In this document: piece by piece, positions 34,194 to 45,855 of the stretch
How the letters are laid out: every line of letters starts with the position of its first letter
Numbering within the stretch: the stretch's first letter is position 1
Assembly: GCA_002221725.1 (NCBI GenBank)
Contig: NJFT01000151.1
Coordinates: 1-64,000, forward strand
Direction: 5' to 3'
DNA: 64,000 nucleotides
Source of the DNA: Scedosporium boydii
Taxonomy: Eukaryota; Ascomycota; Sordariomycetes; Microascales; Microascaceae
Made by a program: the position numbers and the translations under genes
The notes under the pieces: generated by a model
Told to the model about the DNA's origin: nothing
Seen by the model: only the letters and a program-made list of their open reading frames with translations
Databases searched by the model: none

Positions 34194-35065
34194 TTATTCG
34201 GCGGCACCCCCTCCACGCTCGGCAATGACATCCTTGATATACTTGATGAGGAGGGGACCGACCTGGTCGGCAATGAGGGTATCTCCGGCGGCGTTGGGGT
34301 GCACGCCGTCGCGGAGCATCGAGGCGGTGAAGCCGTTGTCCTCGGAGCAGTCGGCGATGACGATGGGCGATTCGGGGGTGGAGTTGGTCTCGACCCAGTC
34401 GGGGATGAGCTTGTTGACCTCGACGATGGGGCCATTCTTGAATGGAAGAGGGATGATCTTGTCAATCTGTGATGGCAAGACGTCAATAACTTGAACCAGC
34501 GAAAGGAAATCATTCCGACTTAAGGAGCTAGGAGCAATGACTGCGAGATGAAGAGAGGGTTCCACTCACAATGACCTTGACCTTGGGGTTCGCCGCCCTC
34601 ATCGAAGCAAGCATCTTATCGTAAGCCCCAATGATTTGCGGCACGGTCTTGCCCATATTCACATCATTGGTACCGAGCATAAAGTTGACAATGTCAGGCA
34701 CCGTCTTCTCGACCCAGCCATCGATGTAATTGTTGGCAATGTCGACGGCCTGCCAACCGGAGTGGCCCTCGTGGCCCGTGTCGAAGTTGCCCGACTCGGC
34801 GCGGCAGTTCTGCGGGTTGTTGGTCTGCGACCCGACGAAGTCGACTTCGTCTGTGAGGCCTTCTGCCGCGAGCTTGTCCCAGACGTCGGCTCTCCAGCAG
34901 GTGATTTCGGTGATGGAGTCGCCGAGGGGGACTGTTATACCTTGTTAGCCTTCCTGGGAAGCTACTTCTTATGTATTAGAGATAGGATCACTTACGAAAC
35001 TTGATCTTCTGGGCGGAAGCCGCAAGGGCAAGCCCCATGACGGCCGACAGCTTGGAGAGATGCAT
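34194..35065 (-). CDS. secreted SGNH/GDSL esterase, CE3 acetyl xylan esterase-like
   Basis: Three exons (34996-35065, 34570-34931, 34194-34466) join in phases 1 and 0 to give 234 aa. Residues 1-18 are a signal peptide (MHLSKLSAVMGLALAASA). The mature start FLPLGDSITEITCWR supplies the block I Ser (S29). HEGHSGW and MLGTNDVN give blocks II-III with N112, and RDGVHPNAAG gives the catalytic Asp197/His200 pair. The FLPLGDSITE..CWR start, the EGHSGW block and PNAAGD are characteristic of carbohydrate esterase family 3 (acetyl xylan esterases), which remove acetyl groups from plant polysaccharides outside the cell. The protein has about the length of a bare catalytic domain, with no cellulose-binding module. 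Family and secretion are well supported; substrate is inferred. Confidence 0.88.
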
Positions 35066-37737
35066 GGCTAACAAGCTTCAAGAGGATTTTATAACTGAGG
35101 AGCCCAGTTCTCACGAGCTTGGATTAGTGACAAGAAGGAAAGAAAAGGGAAAGGAACAGAATCAACCCAAGTCACGAACAAGGAGTCGCCGAGAAAGAAA
35201 AACCCATGGAAAGAAAGGGAGCTGGATTATCGAGGATTATATGTTCTCTCATTCGTTTCCCATTTCTACTTCTCGGCTCCGCAAGATACAACCACTAGAA
35301 TCTTGAGATAAATGGCACGCAAGGGGGGAAACGCTGGCTAGGCGGCATGTGCCTGCAGGTTCATTTTCTTTTCCTTCGGCCGGGGGAGCCAAAGAAATGA
35401 AGAAAAGCTGGGGGTGTGCATTTCGACAAGAATATATTAACATGGCTTGGTAGCCGATTGGTGGCATTATATTCATATTATCATCTTGCCCATGATATCT
35501 TGAGGGGGAGGCCATCGCCTCAAGGGAAGCGGAACACATTGGCGGAGGGATCGGAGTGAAAACCAGATTATCGGGGCATGTCTCCATGGGGCAACCATTT
35601 CGCTCTGCCAAATGAAATGGTTAATTCGGAATTGGGGGAGCCACAATTGTCGAACAGCCTTCAGACTTCTTCTCGCTTCATCCGGTGACTTTTTAGCCGC
35701 TGGGAGTGACGAGTCTGTGGAGGCAGTACCACGGTTACAGTTACAGAACCGGGCTTGGCCAGGGCATGCTGATCTGGAGTCTCCGAAATAAGAGGACGAG
35801 TGAATCTGTGTAATAGAAGACCTCCCGTTGATCTTGCAGAGTTCATAAATCGAAGCCGAATGTAATACGTAGAGGCGCGGTGACTTGGTCGGCGTGTAAA
35901 CTGGCGAAACATCCATTTCGATAAAAATCGAGCCAAAGGGAGAAGAAGGCACCGGTAAAACAGAAAGTAGATTCAGGGTCAGTTCAAACTCCAAATAAAA
36001 TTGGAGAATCTTGCCATTAGAATCCCATTGTATCATATTGACGGCTTAATCCTTTTCTCTGTTGAAATTGAAAACATCAAAAGCCACGAGGCGAGTGGGG
36101 AGCTTCTCCGCTTCTCCAATATCCGGACTCCGGATCGTCTCCGAGATCTCATAGCAGCTTGTCCTATAAGTCCAAGCTGTGTTAGAGAGCTCCTCGTGAA
36201 TGAAGACCAACTAAAGTCGTCCTGGGCGAGCCGCACATCACTAAACCGGATTGAAGCCTCCGGAATGTTAATATGCCAATTGATCATCGATCTCGAACCC
36301 ACAGCGCCCATGAACTCACCCACTCACTCCGTGCAGAACTGCGCACACCAGTTTCCCCAGGCTCAGCACACAGGAAAGAAGAGAAAATAGGAGAAGAATG
36401 CAGCTCAAAATTGTCAATTTGCAGGTATAAATCACAACAAGCGAAACATCTTTGCCCACTTCTCGGCATCCATTCCTCCAGAGACTCTTTCAATCGGCAG
36501 AAAACCAAGACCGCAACCATCCGTCACTGACAAAAAGAAGCTCTTCATGTCGTATAAAACCGAGATTGATCGTAAGGGCCAGGTAAACGGACAAGAAACC
36601 CAAAGATCCGGAGAGTCTTCGTGCAAATCATCAATGCAAACGCCCCACAAACCCATTCTTCCTCTCATATTTCCCGGCCCAAGGCATAATGGAAACCCAA
36701 AAATCCTCCTAATAGCCTCGTGGCATACGATATTTCTGCTCGTTCTGTCCCATCTCATGCCGTCTCAACAATTATAATGATCCCCAGCTAACCCTCCAAG
36801 ACAGTCAAACATTCTTATGCGCCACGTGGTGAGACGAACCGATGAACTAAAAGAATCCCTTTAGAACCAGGCCCGAGTCCGTCGGGATACTGGATCGAGC
36901 AAGAAAATCATCGGGGCCTCCTCTATTCCACGTGGCGGACGACTCGAGCCAGCGGCGAGACCGAAGGATAGGTCCATCGAACAAAAGCGAAAACCAGGGC
37001 CGAAGGCTAATGAATTGCCATTTGAGCCCAGAAAAGGTTGATATCCTTTTTTATGCCACGTGGCGGGGAAACGAGTTCCTTTCCGCTTGAAACTAGGACT
37101 GGACCCATGAGAGAGGCTCACGATATCAATGACTTCCTCGCTGACGAGAGTCAAAATTTGTCTCATGTATGGGCTTCGTCATCTACTCCCCCCGCAATTG
37201 GCTTTTGCAGCTCGGAGCTTCTCTTTCCTCTTTCCTCCCTCTTTCTTTTCTCATAATTATCTGCAAATGATATCAGACGACTCCGTCCTTGACCAAGCAC
37301 TTTCGAATCCAATACGGTCTGACGGGTAATCGGATCTCGCAGGCCTTCAGCATGGCTTGGGTGTGTGAATGGTACAACTCGTAGTAGCCTTTCGTACTCG
37401 GTTTACCGGCCCCCTTGGGGCGTCGTCCGCTATGAAGCTCTTTCGTAAACATTCTAATCTTTGGGGGGGGTGGTGTGTTCTGCATCTTCCACCACACTCC
37501 ATCGACAATATCCTTGGCAATCTTGGAGTATCTTGATTAACCTCCTAATGCATACCACAGCACTTCCCACCCAGTAAGGGATTTCGAAAAGGAGTGAAAG
37601 TTTCCCTTCGACCTGATGGCTTCCAGCACTCATCAAGTAGCCAAAGCGATATAGGCTTAATAGTGCAGCGTGTTATAGGACCGCAATATAAGAAGCTATA
37701 GAGCAACCAAGTTCTCCGTTGGCCGAACCCGCGATGG
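35066..37737. other. gene-free 2.7-kb region upstream of the esterase
   Basis: Between the esterase start and the 3' end of the Zn2Cys6 gene. Frames in 35.2-37.7 kb (for example 35473-36036 minus and 36001-36390 plus) have no domain, mostly lack ATG starts and show no consistent introns. Three CCACGTGG palindromes at 36822, 36928 and 37056 are the only structured signals seen. Confidence 0.45.
36822..37063. promoter_or_regulatory. cluster of three CCACGTGG G-box palindromes
   Basis: CCACGTGG occurs at 36822-36829, 36928-36935 and 37056-37063. CACGTG is the core site of bHLH factors. The first and third copies share a preceding TTATG; the second and third share the following CGG. They lie about 1.8-2.0 kb upstream of the esterase start. 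A regulatory role is inference. Confidence 0.4.
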
Positions 37738-39334
37738 TCACAGCTTGCCTCCCTTGGAAGCAAACCAACCCCGCGTCTGCTCGGCGCCCATAAACGAGAC
37801 CATTAGCATCCTTCCAAATTCATCAAGGTCGTCCGGCTCCGCTTCCCGAAACATATCCTCGAAACTAGAACACTTGACAACGAGGTGCCGTCTATCCCTC
37901 CACGCCACGGCAAAGTCCACCGCGTTGCGCGCCGTCCATAAATAGGTCGACAGCGTCCACTCCTCGCAGAGCAGCGTGTCCTCGCACGAGGGCGGGCCCT
38001 TACAGCTCAGGATTTGGTAGGCAACTAGGAAGTGCAGGGTGAAAAGGCAGGTGCGACGCGCAGACTCCGTAAAGATCCACGAGCGCCAAAAGGCCTCGGT
38101 CTCGGTGATGGGGAAGAGGGGTAATTCCCGCGTGCTGTTGGTGAGATTGGTGAGATTGCTGGATCGGCTCTCGTGGGCCGATATGACTGGCAGTAGGGCC
38201 GTTGACGCCTCCCTGAGGAGGGGTATGGTGCTCTCGGCAGAGGCGCGGAAATGGATGTCGCCGTCCAGGATGCCCATCAGGTGATAGACCAGGAGGGCCT
38301 GGCAGCGAGCGACGGCTTCCAGCGGGGAAGACGGGATGGGGGACTCGGCTAGCTCTTTGGTGCGGGACATGATAATCCTCATAATGAAGGGCTTATTGAG
38401 GCTGTTCCTGGCATTGTACATGGCACAGCATGCAATAGCATCTACGGGCGGAAGGAAGTAGGTTAGCACACGCCCCCCAGCAATAAAGGAGTCAGGTGGC
38501 CCACACACAAACGCGTAGGGGGTGAGAAACAGCACGGAAACAGGGGAACAGGGAGACAAGGAACGCTCGGCACAGTAACAAGAGTATACAATACACCATG
38601 AAGCAAAGGAACGAGGGCGTGCGGGAGTAGATGAGTGGATGTAGATAGATACCTTGAACAGACTTCGGCATATTATCTTCGTACAGAGACGAGTGGCACC
38701 AAGGCGCCCGGAGCTCCTCGACGAGCATCTTGGGCGTCCTGCGAAGCAACTCGAGCGAATACTCAAGCCTGTCGGCAATGACATGAGGCAGAGGCTCGAA
38801 GCACCCAGGATCCGCCCAGCGAGCCGGTAAACCGATGTCAATGGGGACCAGTTGACCCGTATCACCCGCCATCAGGAGGTCATTATTATTATCCAACCCG
38901 GGCAGATTAATCGATCCAGATTGAGGAGACGGTTCCTGGACCAGGTCGCACCCATACGACATGGGGTCAACACCATTCATAGAAACCGATTCCCGAGTGA
39001 GGAACTCGTCCAGCAGTGCGTCGAAGGCGAAAGTCTCCGTGGTCTTGTTCAGGACTGGGGTCATCGGCACCGGCGCCTCCAGGATAACAGAAGCCGCATG
39101 GATGGAAGAGGGGGTGGTAGGAGTGCTGGGAGTGCTGGGAGTACTACTGAGGGACGTCAACCTATTGCTGTTATTGGGCCGGATGCCGTGGGGGTAGTGG
39201 CACTCAATTCCGCGACCTGCGCAGCGGAGACAAGAAGGTTGGGCCAAGTCGCAGCGTCTCTTAGCTTTGGTGCACGCAGCGCAGGACTTGCGCCGAGGCG
39301 GCGGATTTGCGCGTTCGACAGCGGTCATCGACAT
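37738..39334 (-). CDS. Zn2Cys6 fungal transcription factor
   Basis: Two exons (38653-39334 and 37738-38441) join in phase 1 across a 211-nt intron (GTATCT...TAG) to give 461 aa. Residues 18-45 form the binuclear zinc cluster C-x2-C-x6-C-x6-C-x2-C-x6-C with basic RKS before it and KAKRRC within it, so DNA binding is expected. A Ser/Thr/Pro-rich linker (STPSTPSTPTTPSS) follows. The C-terminal 300 residues are helical (ALLVYHLMGILDGD, RRTCLFTLHFLVAYQIL) in the style of AflR-type regulators, without the full fungal-specific middle domain; no motif reveals a target. The gene is divergent from the NmrA-like gene across about 700 bp, an arrangement in which the regulator often controls its neighbour. 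The regulator call is firm; its target is inferred. Confidence 0.88.
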
Positions 39335-40037
39335 GGCTTGGCTTTCTGCTTTCTGCCCGTTTTCTTCCTTTCAACGGTAGAGGTAGAGAGAGGGGCGAAA
39401 ACAAGGACGGATACACTGGATATTGTAATATACATGTATCTTGGAAGAAGAAGAACACAGAAAACAAAAAAGGGGATGAACATCATCCCGACTGTTCCTT
39501 CCTTCGCGATCATCGTCGTGGGCACTGCCGCCTGCTGACGGATGCAGACGTCTTTGTAAGCCGGCAACTTCCGAAAGTCTGCGGAACTCCGCCCAAAGAC
39601 CGCAACTATGACGCTGCAGCTCCACGATGTGATCTTGTCGTATTGCTCGTTTGCACTTTTTTCTCATCTCAGCGATGATCGTGCTTCGTAATCCCCGAGG
39701 GAACGGGTGAATGTAAGCCGACTGCCATTCCGAGGTACAGACGGCAAATTCCGTTGTTCGGTGTCACAGTGGAACTCCATCATGGAGATCCGCCCAGGTC
39801 TCCATTGCGGAGGTCAATCTCACCGGCGTGCGCGGACATGATAAGGCTTGGAAGGATGTCGAGGAGATTGAAATGGTTATAAAAGGCGGCACTGGAAATC
39901 GCGTGGAAACATGAAGGGGAGAGACTGGACATCTCAAATCCATCAGCATCGCAATCGATCACATCAAACCGCTCTCCAAGAAAACCCCGTGTTAGACTTC
40001 TATAAACCAATTTCTCATCCCAATCAATAAAACCACC
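39335..40037. promoter_or_regulatory. shared divergent promoter of the Zn2Cys6 and NmrA-like genes
   Basis: A 703-nt region lies between two divergent starts. It contains C/T-rich leaders on both sides and no supported frame. The short frames at 39307-39678 are shadows. No specific palindromic CGG(N)CCG site was confirmed by eye. Confidence 0.4.
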
Positions 40038-40967
40038 ATGTCTCCCCAAATCTTCGTCTGCGGTGCAACCGGCACCCAAGGCGGCGCCACCGCCCGCCAC
40101 CTCCGCGCCGCCGGCGCCACCGTCCACGCCCTCGTCCGAGACCCCTCCTCCCCCAAAGCGCAGGCCCTCGAAGCCCTCGGCGTCAAGCTCTTCCCCGGCA
40201 ACTACGACGACGCCGAGTCCCTCAAGGCCGCCCTCGCCGGCTGCACGGGCATCTTCCTCAACTTCTCGCCCTCCTTCACCGACTTTACCCAGGAGACGCG
40301 CCACGCTAAGACCGTCATCGCGGCGGCCAAGGAAGCGGGCGTCAAGCATGCCGCGTACGCCTCTGTCCTTGGCCACGATGAGTTGCCCGGGCTGATGGCG
40401 TCTCTTGGGCTAGCCGTCGCCGCGGCCTTCATCCAGAGTAAGCATGACAATTTCAACGCCATGGTTGAGGCTGGGTTCGATACGTGGACGAGGTTGCAGC
40501 CGGGCAAGTTCATGAATGATTTCATTGCCCCCGGCGTCCCCATGTTTCCTGATCTCGCTGGATCGGGAATTTGGGAATCGGGCATTCGGGCCGAAGACGA
40601 GATCCGCCTCGTTGATCCCGACGACATCGGCGTCGTCAGCGCCGCTTCGCTACTTGATCCCGAAAAGTACAACGGTCAAAAAGTCGACATCATTTCCGAG
40701 ATCGTAAGCCCGGTTGAGCTTGTGAAGACGCTTGCAAAGGTGTCCGGAAAGAAGATCGGCATCGAGATCCTCTCCGAAGAGGAGCTCAAGGCGAGGACCG
40801 CTACCAATGTGTATTTGCTCGGCCAGTGGCTCACGAGGTACTCGGGCATGGGGATCCCCTTGGAGACTGCCAAGAAATGGGGCAGTAAATGCCAGACCTT
40901 TGAGAACTTCTTGCTCAGGGAGAAGGCTACGGTTGATTCCACTTTTGCCAATGTGCCTTCGGCATAG
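40038..40967 (+). CDS. NmrA-like NAD(P)-binding protein
   Basis: A single exon encodes 309 aa. The N-terminus IFVCGATGTQGG (residues 5-16) is the GxxGxxG dinucleotide-binding loop of the atypical SDR/NmrA family, followed by HALVRDPSSPKA (cofactor-phosphate region) and a VDPDDIGVVSAASLLDP block typical of the family. NmrA-like proteins include redox sensors that bind NAD(P) without catalysis and some isoflavone-reductase-like enzymes. The usual catalytic Tyr-x-x-x-Lys of classical SDRs is not obvious, so a regulatory or sensor role is possible. A Zn2Cys6 regulator is transcribed divergently. Codon use is strongly C/G-biased in the third position in the first half, suggesting good expression. 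Family firm, role uncertain. Confidence 0.9.
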   Translation: MSPQIFVCGATGTQGGATARHLRAAGATVHALVRDPSSPKAQALEALGVKLFPGNYDDAESLKAALAGCTGIFLNFSPSFTDFTQETRHAKTVIAAAKEAGVKHAAYASVLGHDELPGLMASLGLAVAAAFIQSKHDNFNAMVEAGFDTWTRLQPGKFMNDFIAPGVPMFPDLAGSGIWESGIRAEDEIRLVDPDDIGVVSAASLLDPEKYNGQKVDIISEIVSPVELVKTLAKVSGKKIGIEILSEEELKARTATNVYLLGQWLTRYSGMGIPLETAKKWGSKCQTFENFLLREKATVDSTFANVPSA

Positions 40968-41246
40968 TGTGCTTGAATTGAGCCCAAGTCTGGTCAGGGC
41001 GGGTAATTTCTCGTTGGATTCTCTGGTCTGGAGAATAATTGACAGGGGCTAATGACCCAGCATCTGTTCTCGGGACTTCGGTAGCATGGGATTGTAGAAT
41101 CAGTGGAGACTTCGTACCATTTAGCCTGTTGCTAATTGATGTTAAATCTTCATTATTGCGTTGTATCGTGTCTTGGAAAGAAAAGGGTATCTAACAAAAG
41201 CCTCCCGAAAACTCCAGAGCTGTGACACTCATTCTTTCTCTCTTCT

Positions 41247-44200
41247 TCATTCATAAGTTCGTCCCACCTCTGGCCGAACCACTCCATTCTCGACCGTACC
41301 AAACGTCAAATGCCCAATCCCCATGCTTGATTCCTTTCTCGCAGAGAAGAGCTGAACCGAAGCTGACCGATCCCCAAGAGGAACAATCGTAGCAACCACG
41401 CCCCATCTCAACTTCCTCCTCGCCAACCTCAACCTTGCCTTCCGCGCCTCCTTGTCATTCTTAAATTCCTGCATTATCATCACACCGTCCTGGGTGACGG
41501 CGCTTTGAGGACGATAAGGCGTCGCCGGCGTAGATGTTGGCATCGAGTCAGCATTCTCGTTAGCTGCCCATGGGAGTCTCCTTCCGGGCTGTGACGCGGG
41601 GGTTATGATACTAAGCCCACTGACGGGTAACTTCCGCCTCGATTCATTGAGGCGAATGGTTTGGACCAGGGGTGAAATCTTCTCGTCCTTATAGCTATCG
41701 ACCCAGGGTGCTGCTGGTGGCTCTAAACCGGGGGTCGGAAGTGGGGGTGCCTGATCATGCTGATGGTTCGGCTCGAACTTCATCTGTCCCCAAACCGAAG
41801 GCGGCCTGGTTTGCTCAGTGGAAGGCGGTGTGGGTGGCTCGATAATTGTTCGCGCGTCAGACGTCGCTCGCCGGCGATAAGAAGATTCAGGCCTTGTGTC
41901 GTTCGCTGACGGCAAGGACGTGCGATCGTGCTCTCTTGGCGTAGGTGGGACGATTGTGTTTGCGTCAGATGCCGCCCGTGAACGTGCCGATACCAGTGAC
42001 CTGGTGTCTGCTGCTGACCTCGCGTTATAAATTGACGAAAGTGGTCTTGTCTGCCGATACGGCGTTGGGGTCGGCGGTTCGAGTGTCTGGGTCTCGGACA
42101 TTGCCCGAGGACGATACGAAGCAACCGACCTCGTGTCCCGTGGAGACCTCGCATCATATGGAGATGGCAACGGCCATGCTTGGAGCAAAGGCGTTGGGGT
42201 CGGAGGCTCGACCAACTGCGCATCTGACATGGCTCGAGGCCGATACATCGACATCGCCATCGACCTCGTGTCTCTTGGAGATCTTTCTTCAAAGGGTGAT
42301 GCAGGGCCCATAAGTTTCTGGCCTTCTACGGCTTGATCCTGTATCCAGGGCGACTTAAATACAAACGGGGAATACGGAGCGCTGCTTAGCCGAGCCTCGT
42401 TTCCAATCGGACGAGCATGGCATGCCGCCGAAATCACCCGTGAGTTGGCTCCAGCAATAACCATGTCGCCCTTCAGTTTGGTAAAAGAGATGAATAAAGG
42501 CAGGAGCGCGAGAACGAACGAAACAATGCTAAGGATTAGCAATGCTTTGACAGAGTAGCTGAGAGCGACGAGAGTATTTGGCTCGAAACCGATGCCGTCC
42601 TCAACATCACGGAGACCGGCTCCGTCTTTTCCAAGATAATCTAGTAAACATCATGTTAGAAAAGAGCTTAAGGCAATATTGGCATCCAAGTTTAGACTTA
42701 CTACCCTCGAAGATGCTCAGGAAATACGTGTTTGACAGAACCCAATGGAGTAGCCCGCTGATAATAATAAGAAGGATGCTAGCTGTGAAGGGCAACTGGA
42801 GACGGTAGGTTGAAACCTGCGAGCCTTTGGGCGTCGTTACCCTCAAGGGTTGATACGCGAGACTGTACGAGTTCCACTCCTTCTCAACAAAGAAACGAGT
42901 GACAAGCCCGTTATAGTGATAGTAACAAGCCGCCAACACTACTTGAGGCTTGTTCGCAAAGAGAAGCGCTAGAGGAAACGAGTTCTCCGGGACATCCAGG
43001 CTCGTCATACGTCCATTCTCCGAGTTCCTGGGACCGAATCTAAAGTAAGAAAAGACGAGGATGCTCAGTGCCCAAAGGTGGAAGGCGTAAGTAAGAAACC
43101 AACTGAGCAATGAGACAGCGGACCCCTTGTAGTTGGCTCTCTTCGTCCACTCGCGTGGAGTGGCAAGGCCGAAACTAGCATTTCCTTTCTTCCTCATAAT
43201 GTATCGTGAGACCAAAGTTGGTTTATCGGAGATGGTTAGGGTGCACATATTCTTCGTTGTAGGGTCCGGATCGGCAATAAACGAAGCAATGGCGTCTCCA
43301 GGGGTTACCAACGTGTCATCCGTAATGTTCTTCAGAACAAGGCTGGGGCGAGTCAGCGATTTGGACATCACCTCGTAGTGCCATAGCAAAGCAGACTTAC
43401 AGAGATAGCGTTGCGATCAAGGCAATGCAAAGTGCTGAGAGACCCATCATAAGAGGAGAAACCCCTAATTTGCACAGCGGCCTTGACTCCTGAGCAAGGC
43501 AGTATTGGACGTCCAGATTATTAAATTCATCGAACCGGAATCCGTCCCGAGGCAATCTGGATATCTGTTCCCCTGATTCGTCTTGTAATTCCTGGAATTG
43601 GATCGTCCATGTCTTGTTGTTCTCCGGGTTATTCAAGGGATCGTCGATAACGAGAGCATCGTGGGCCCCCAACGCACGCCCGCAAGACTGTATGCATGCC
43701 TTGCTGCCTTTTGCGGGCCGGGAAATCATCTCGCACACTGTAGAGAACCACAGCGAGTTCACTTGATTGGCCGGTATTAGGCTGTCCCAGTCAGATGCGG
43801 CGGAGGGACTGAGATCAAATACTTGAGATCGCGTCCATCCTCTGGTGTTCGTGGTTCCTGCCGTGTTCACCACGACGATGAGATCCTTGAAGTTTTGTCC
43901 GCCGTGGCATTTGAGGTACTTCTTCCGGCAACTTGCAGGCTCGAGGCGCCTCCAAGTCGTTGCGGTTGCTGCAATAGCTTCAAGTTCGCGGACTGCCTGA
44001 AGAGTATTTTCCAGAAACGAGCTAGCGTTAACTTCGCGACCGTATCCCGGTTCGAATCCTGGAAGAGCAAGACTGGCTCCGGGAGGAAAGAATCCTGCGC
44101 CGTTCACGAAAGGCTCAGCAGCTATCGTCAGATTCCACAGTCTTCCTGGGAAATCAGTCGTGAACACAGCGCTGTTAAAGAGCATGTGGACGGGAAGCGA

Positions 44201-44602
44201 AGCAATGAGCAAGCACAGCCATGCAAAGACCTTGAACTTTGACAGCACGAAGAACAGGTTTGTGAGAGATGGCACCCCAATCTCCACGGACCTGCCCTTC
44301 GTGTGTGCTGCATCGATTTCTTCTCGGTTCGGCGAGTTGAGGACCTGCATTGAGAAATTCGCGGCCGAAAAGACGAGTGTCGCTACAATATTTAGGATCA
44401 AGTGAATCGCGAAGTTGTATATTCTCGTCCTATCGCAGTCCCCCCCGAAGAAAAGGTAGTTGCCCATAAACGATTGAGTCTGCTCGCCGACAAAGAAGGT
44501 TGAGATGACAAGGCCTGCGAAGAGCAGTGCCAGGAGAAGGATGTTGACTCCAGCCGCGCGCCTCCAACCCGCTGCCTGGGAAAGAACGAAGAAGCCGGCC
44601 AT
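41247..44602 (-). CDS. DUF6536-family multi-pass membrane protein
   Basis: Three exons (43401-44602, 42702-43342, 41247-42640) join in phases 2 and 1 to give 1,078 aa. The N-terminus (WRRAAGVNILLLALLFAGLVIS, GGDC, NFAIHLILNIVATL, NFSMQVLNSPNREEIDAAH, VEIGVPSLTNL) matches the fungal-specific DUF6536 domain. About seven TM segments follow, with a large extracytoplasmic region (about 140-380) containing several cysteines, including CEMI and SKACIQSC. The C-terminal 400 residues are cytoplasmic and include four imperfect units of about 40 residues built on DTRS..S.YRPRAMSDA and EPPTPTP. The tail ends with a conserved LRWGVV and GHLTFGT block. The second intron has a choice of donor (GTAAGT preferred; GTAGTA also keeps frame). 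The family's biochemical function is unknown. Confidence 0.82.
41770..42290 (-). repeat. imperfect four-unit repeat in the DUF6536 protein tail
   Basis: Four units of about 120-135 nt code for R(S)xxDTRSxxSxYRPRAxSDAxTxEPPTPTPxxQTRPxxS-like peptides. Each unit carries a PPTP core, a possible proline-directed kinase site. Units diverge from N- to C-terminal, the last one lacking the leading RSP. Confidence 0.7.
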
Positions 44603-45855
44603 GATGGTCTAGTGGCCGCGGCAGTAGAATACCCTCAAATGGGTGATGTTGGCTATCGTAGATGCGTGAATAGCACCATTTGCTTCGATGAATTAAGAGA
44701 ACGTACGATGAAGCACAGCCGGGGGGAGACGGCGTAAGGTTGTAGTCCCAGAGCAGATCAGTATGGCGTATGGCCCTTGGCTTCAACCCGTCCTCTCTTA
44801 GGATACCTCCGATCCCCCTCTCTCTCCACATGCGACGAGCGCGGGAGATCACACTGGTCCCCGCGCTTCTGTCTGATTTTCATGGTTAACCGGAAGCTCT
44901 GGCCAACATGCGGCATTTGAGTGAGTAGAGGGGATCAGGTAAATTGTCAAGCAAGGTAAAGCGTTCGGACCCAGCAGACTGGCAAAGGGCGATGCTCGAG
45001 TCAATCCACATTTATCCCGATCCTACTCTATGCATCCGCCCGCACCCAAGAACGGGCAGGAATCGAGCCGCTGCGAAGCTGAAACGCGAGGGGCAGCCAC
45101 GGCCCGGCAAGTTCCATGCCTTCAGTTGCTTAAATTCACAAACTCCCAGGTTCGCGAGAATCATGGTAGCATCACGTCTGAAATCGTGTCGCAAGGGTGT
45201 CCCAGTCCTGCATAACCACATAGGGCTGCTACCAACGTCATTCCAGTCCCACCAATCGAGATCTGTCTCTCTGCCCACCCCGCGCTCGAACGCGGCGGCG
45301 ATTCTGTTCGAAAATTCCTGGTATTTATTCCGGACAATTATCGCAAGGAGATCGAGATCCCCAGGACATAAAATAAATTCTCCGTCACGAGGAATTCCTG
45401 GCCAGTATTGTCATGATATCCCGACCTGCCACGATGATCGCAGTCTCCTGCAGCGCAAGGACCGCCCGCACCAGTGTTTGACAAGCTCGTGGCACCGCTG
45501 GTCGTCTGTGCAGTAGTCCCCTTGCCGTCCTGGAAAGCAGATGAAACCAACACTTCCAGCAATGACGGTTTGTGCACGACAACTAGTGCCCACGACCATG
45601 ACTGTGACATCTCAACTCGTAACAGGTCAAAAGGCGGCCCTTGAGAGAAACGTCAGATGGTTTTCTCTTACCACATGAATTGAAAGCCGGCAACATCAGC
45701 ACGAGTAAAAATCAGATTTCTCTTGCTCTCAGGAAGAGTGACAGTTCATGCATACAAAAGACGAAGATCAGACCGTTGCCCACCAGTTTGACCACTAATG
45801 CATCTCAACGTAAGGAAATGAGATCGATCATGCTGAAGCCAACCTGTGCATACAT
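44603..45855. other. spacer between two minus-strand genes
   Basis: Holds the promoter of the DUF6536 gene and the 3' end of the monooxygenase gene. A minus-strand frame at 45411-45599 is unusually rich in cysteine but has no start signal or signal peptide. Not called as a gene. Confidence 0.45.

Noticed and set aside
44053..44070. tRNA-like T-arm sequence GGTTCGAATCC
   Set aside because: It lies inside an exon of the DUF6536 gene and no cloverleaf can be drawn around it.
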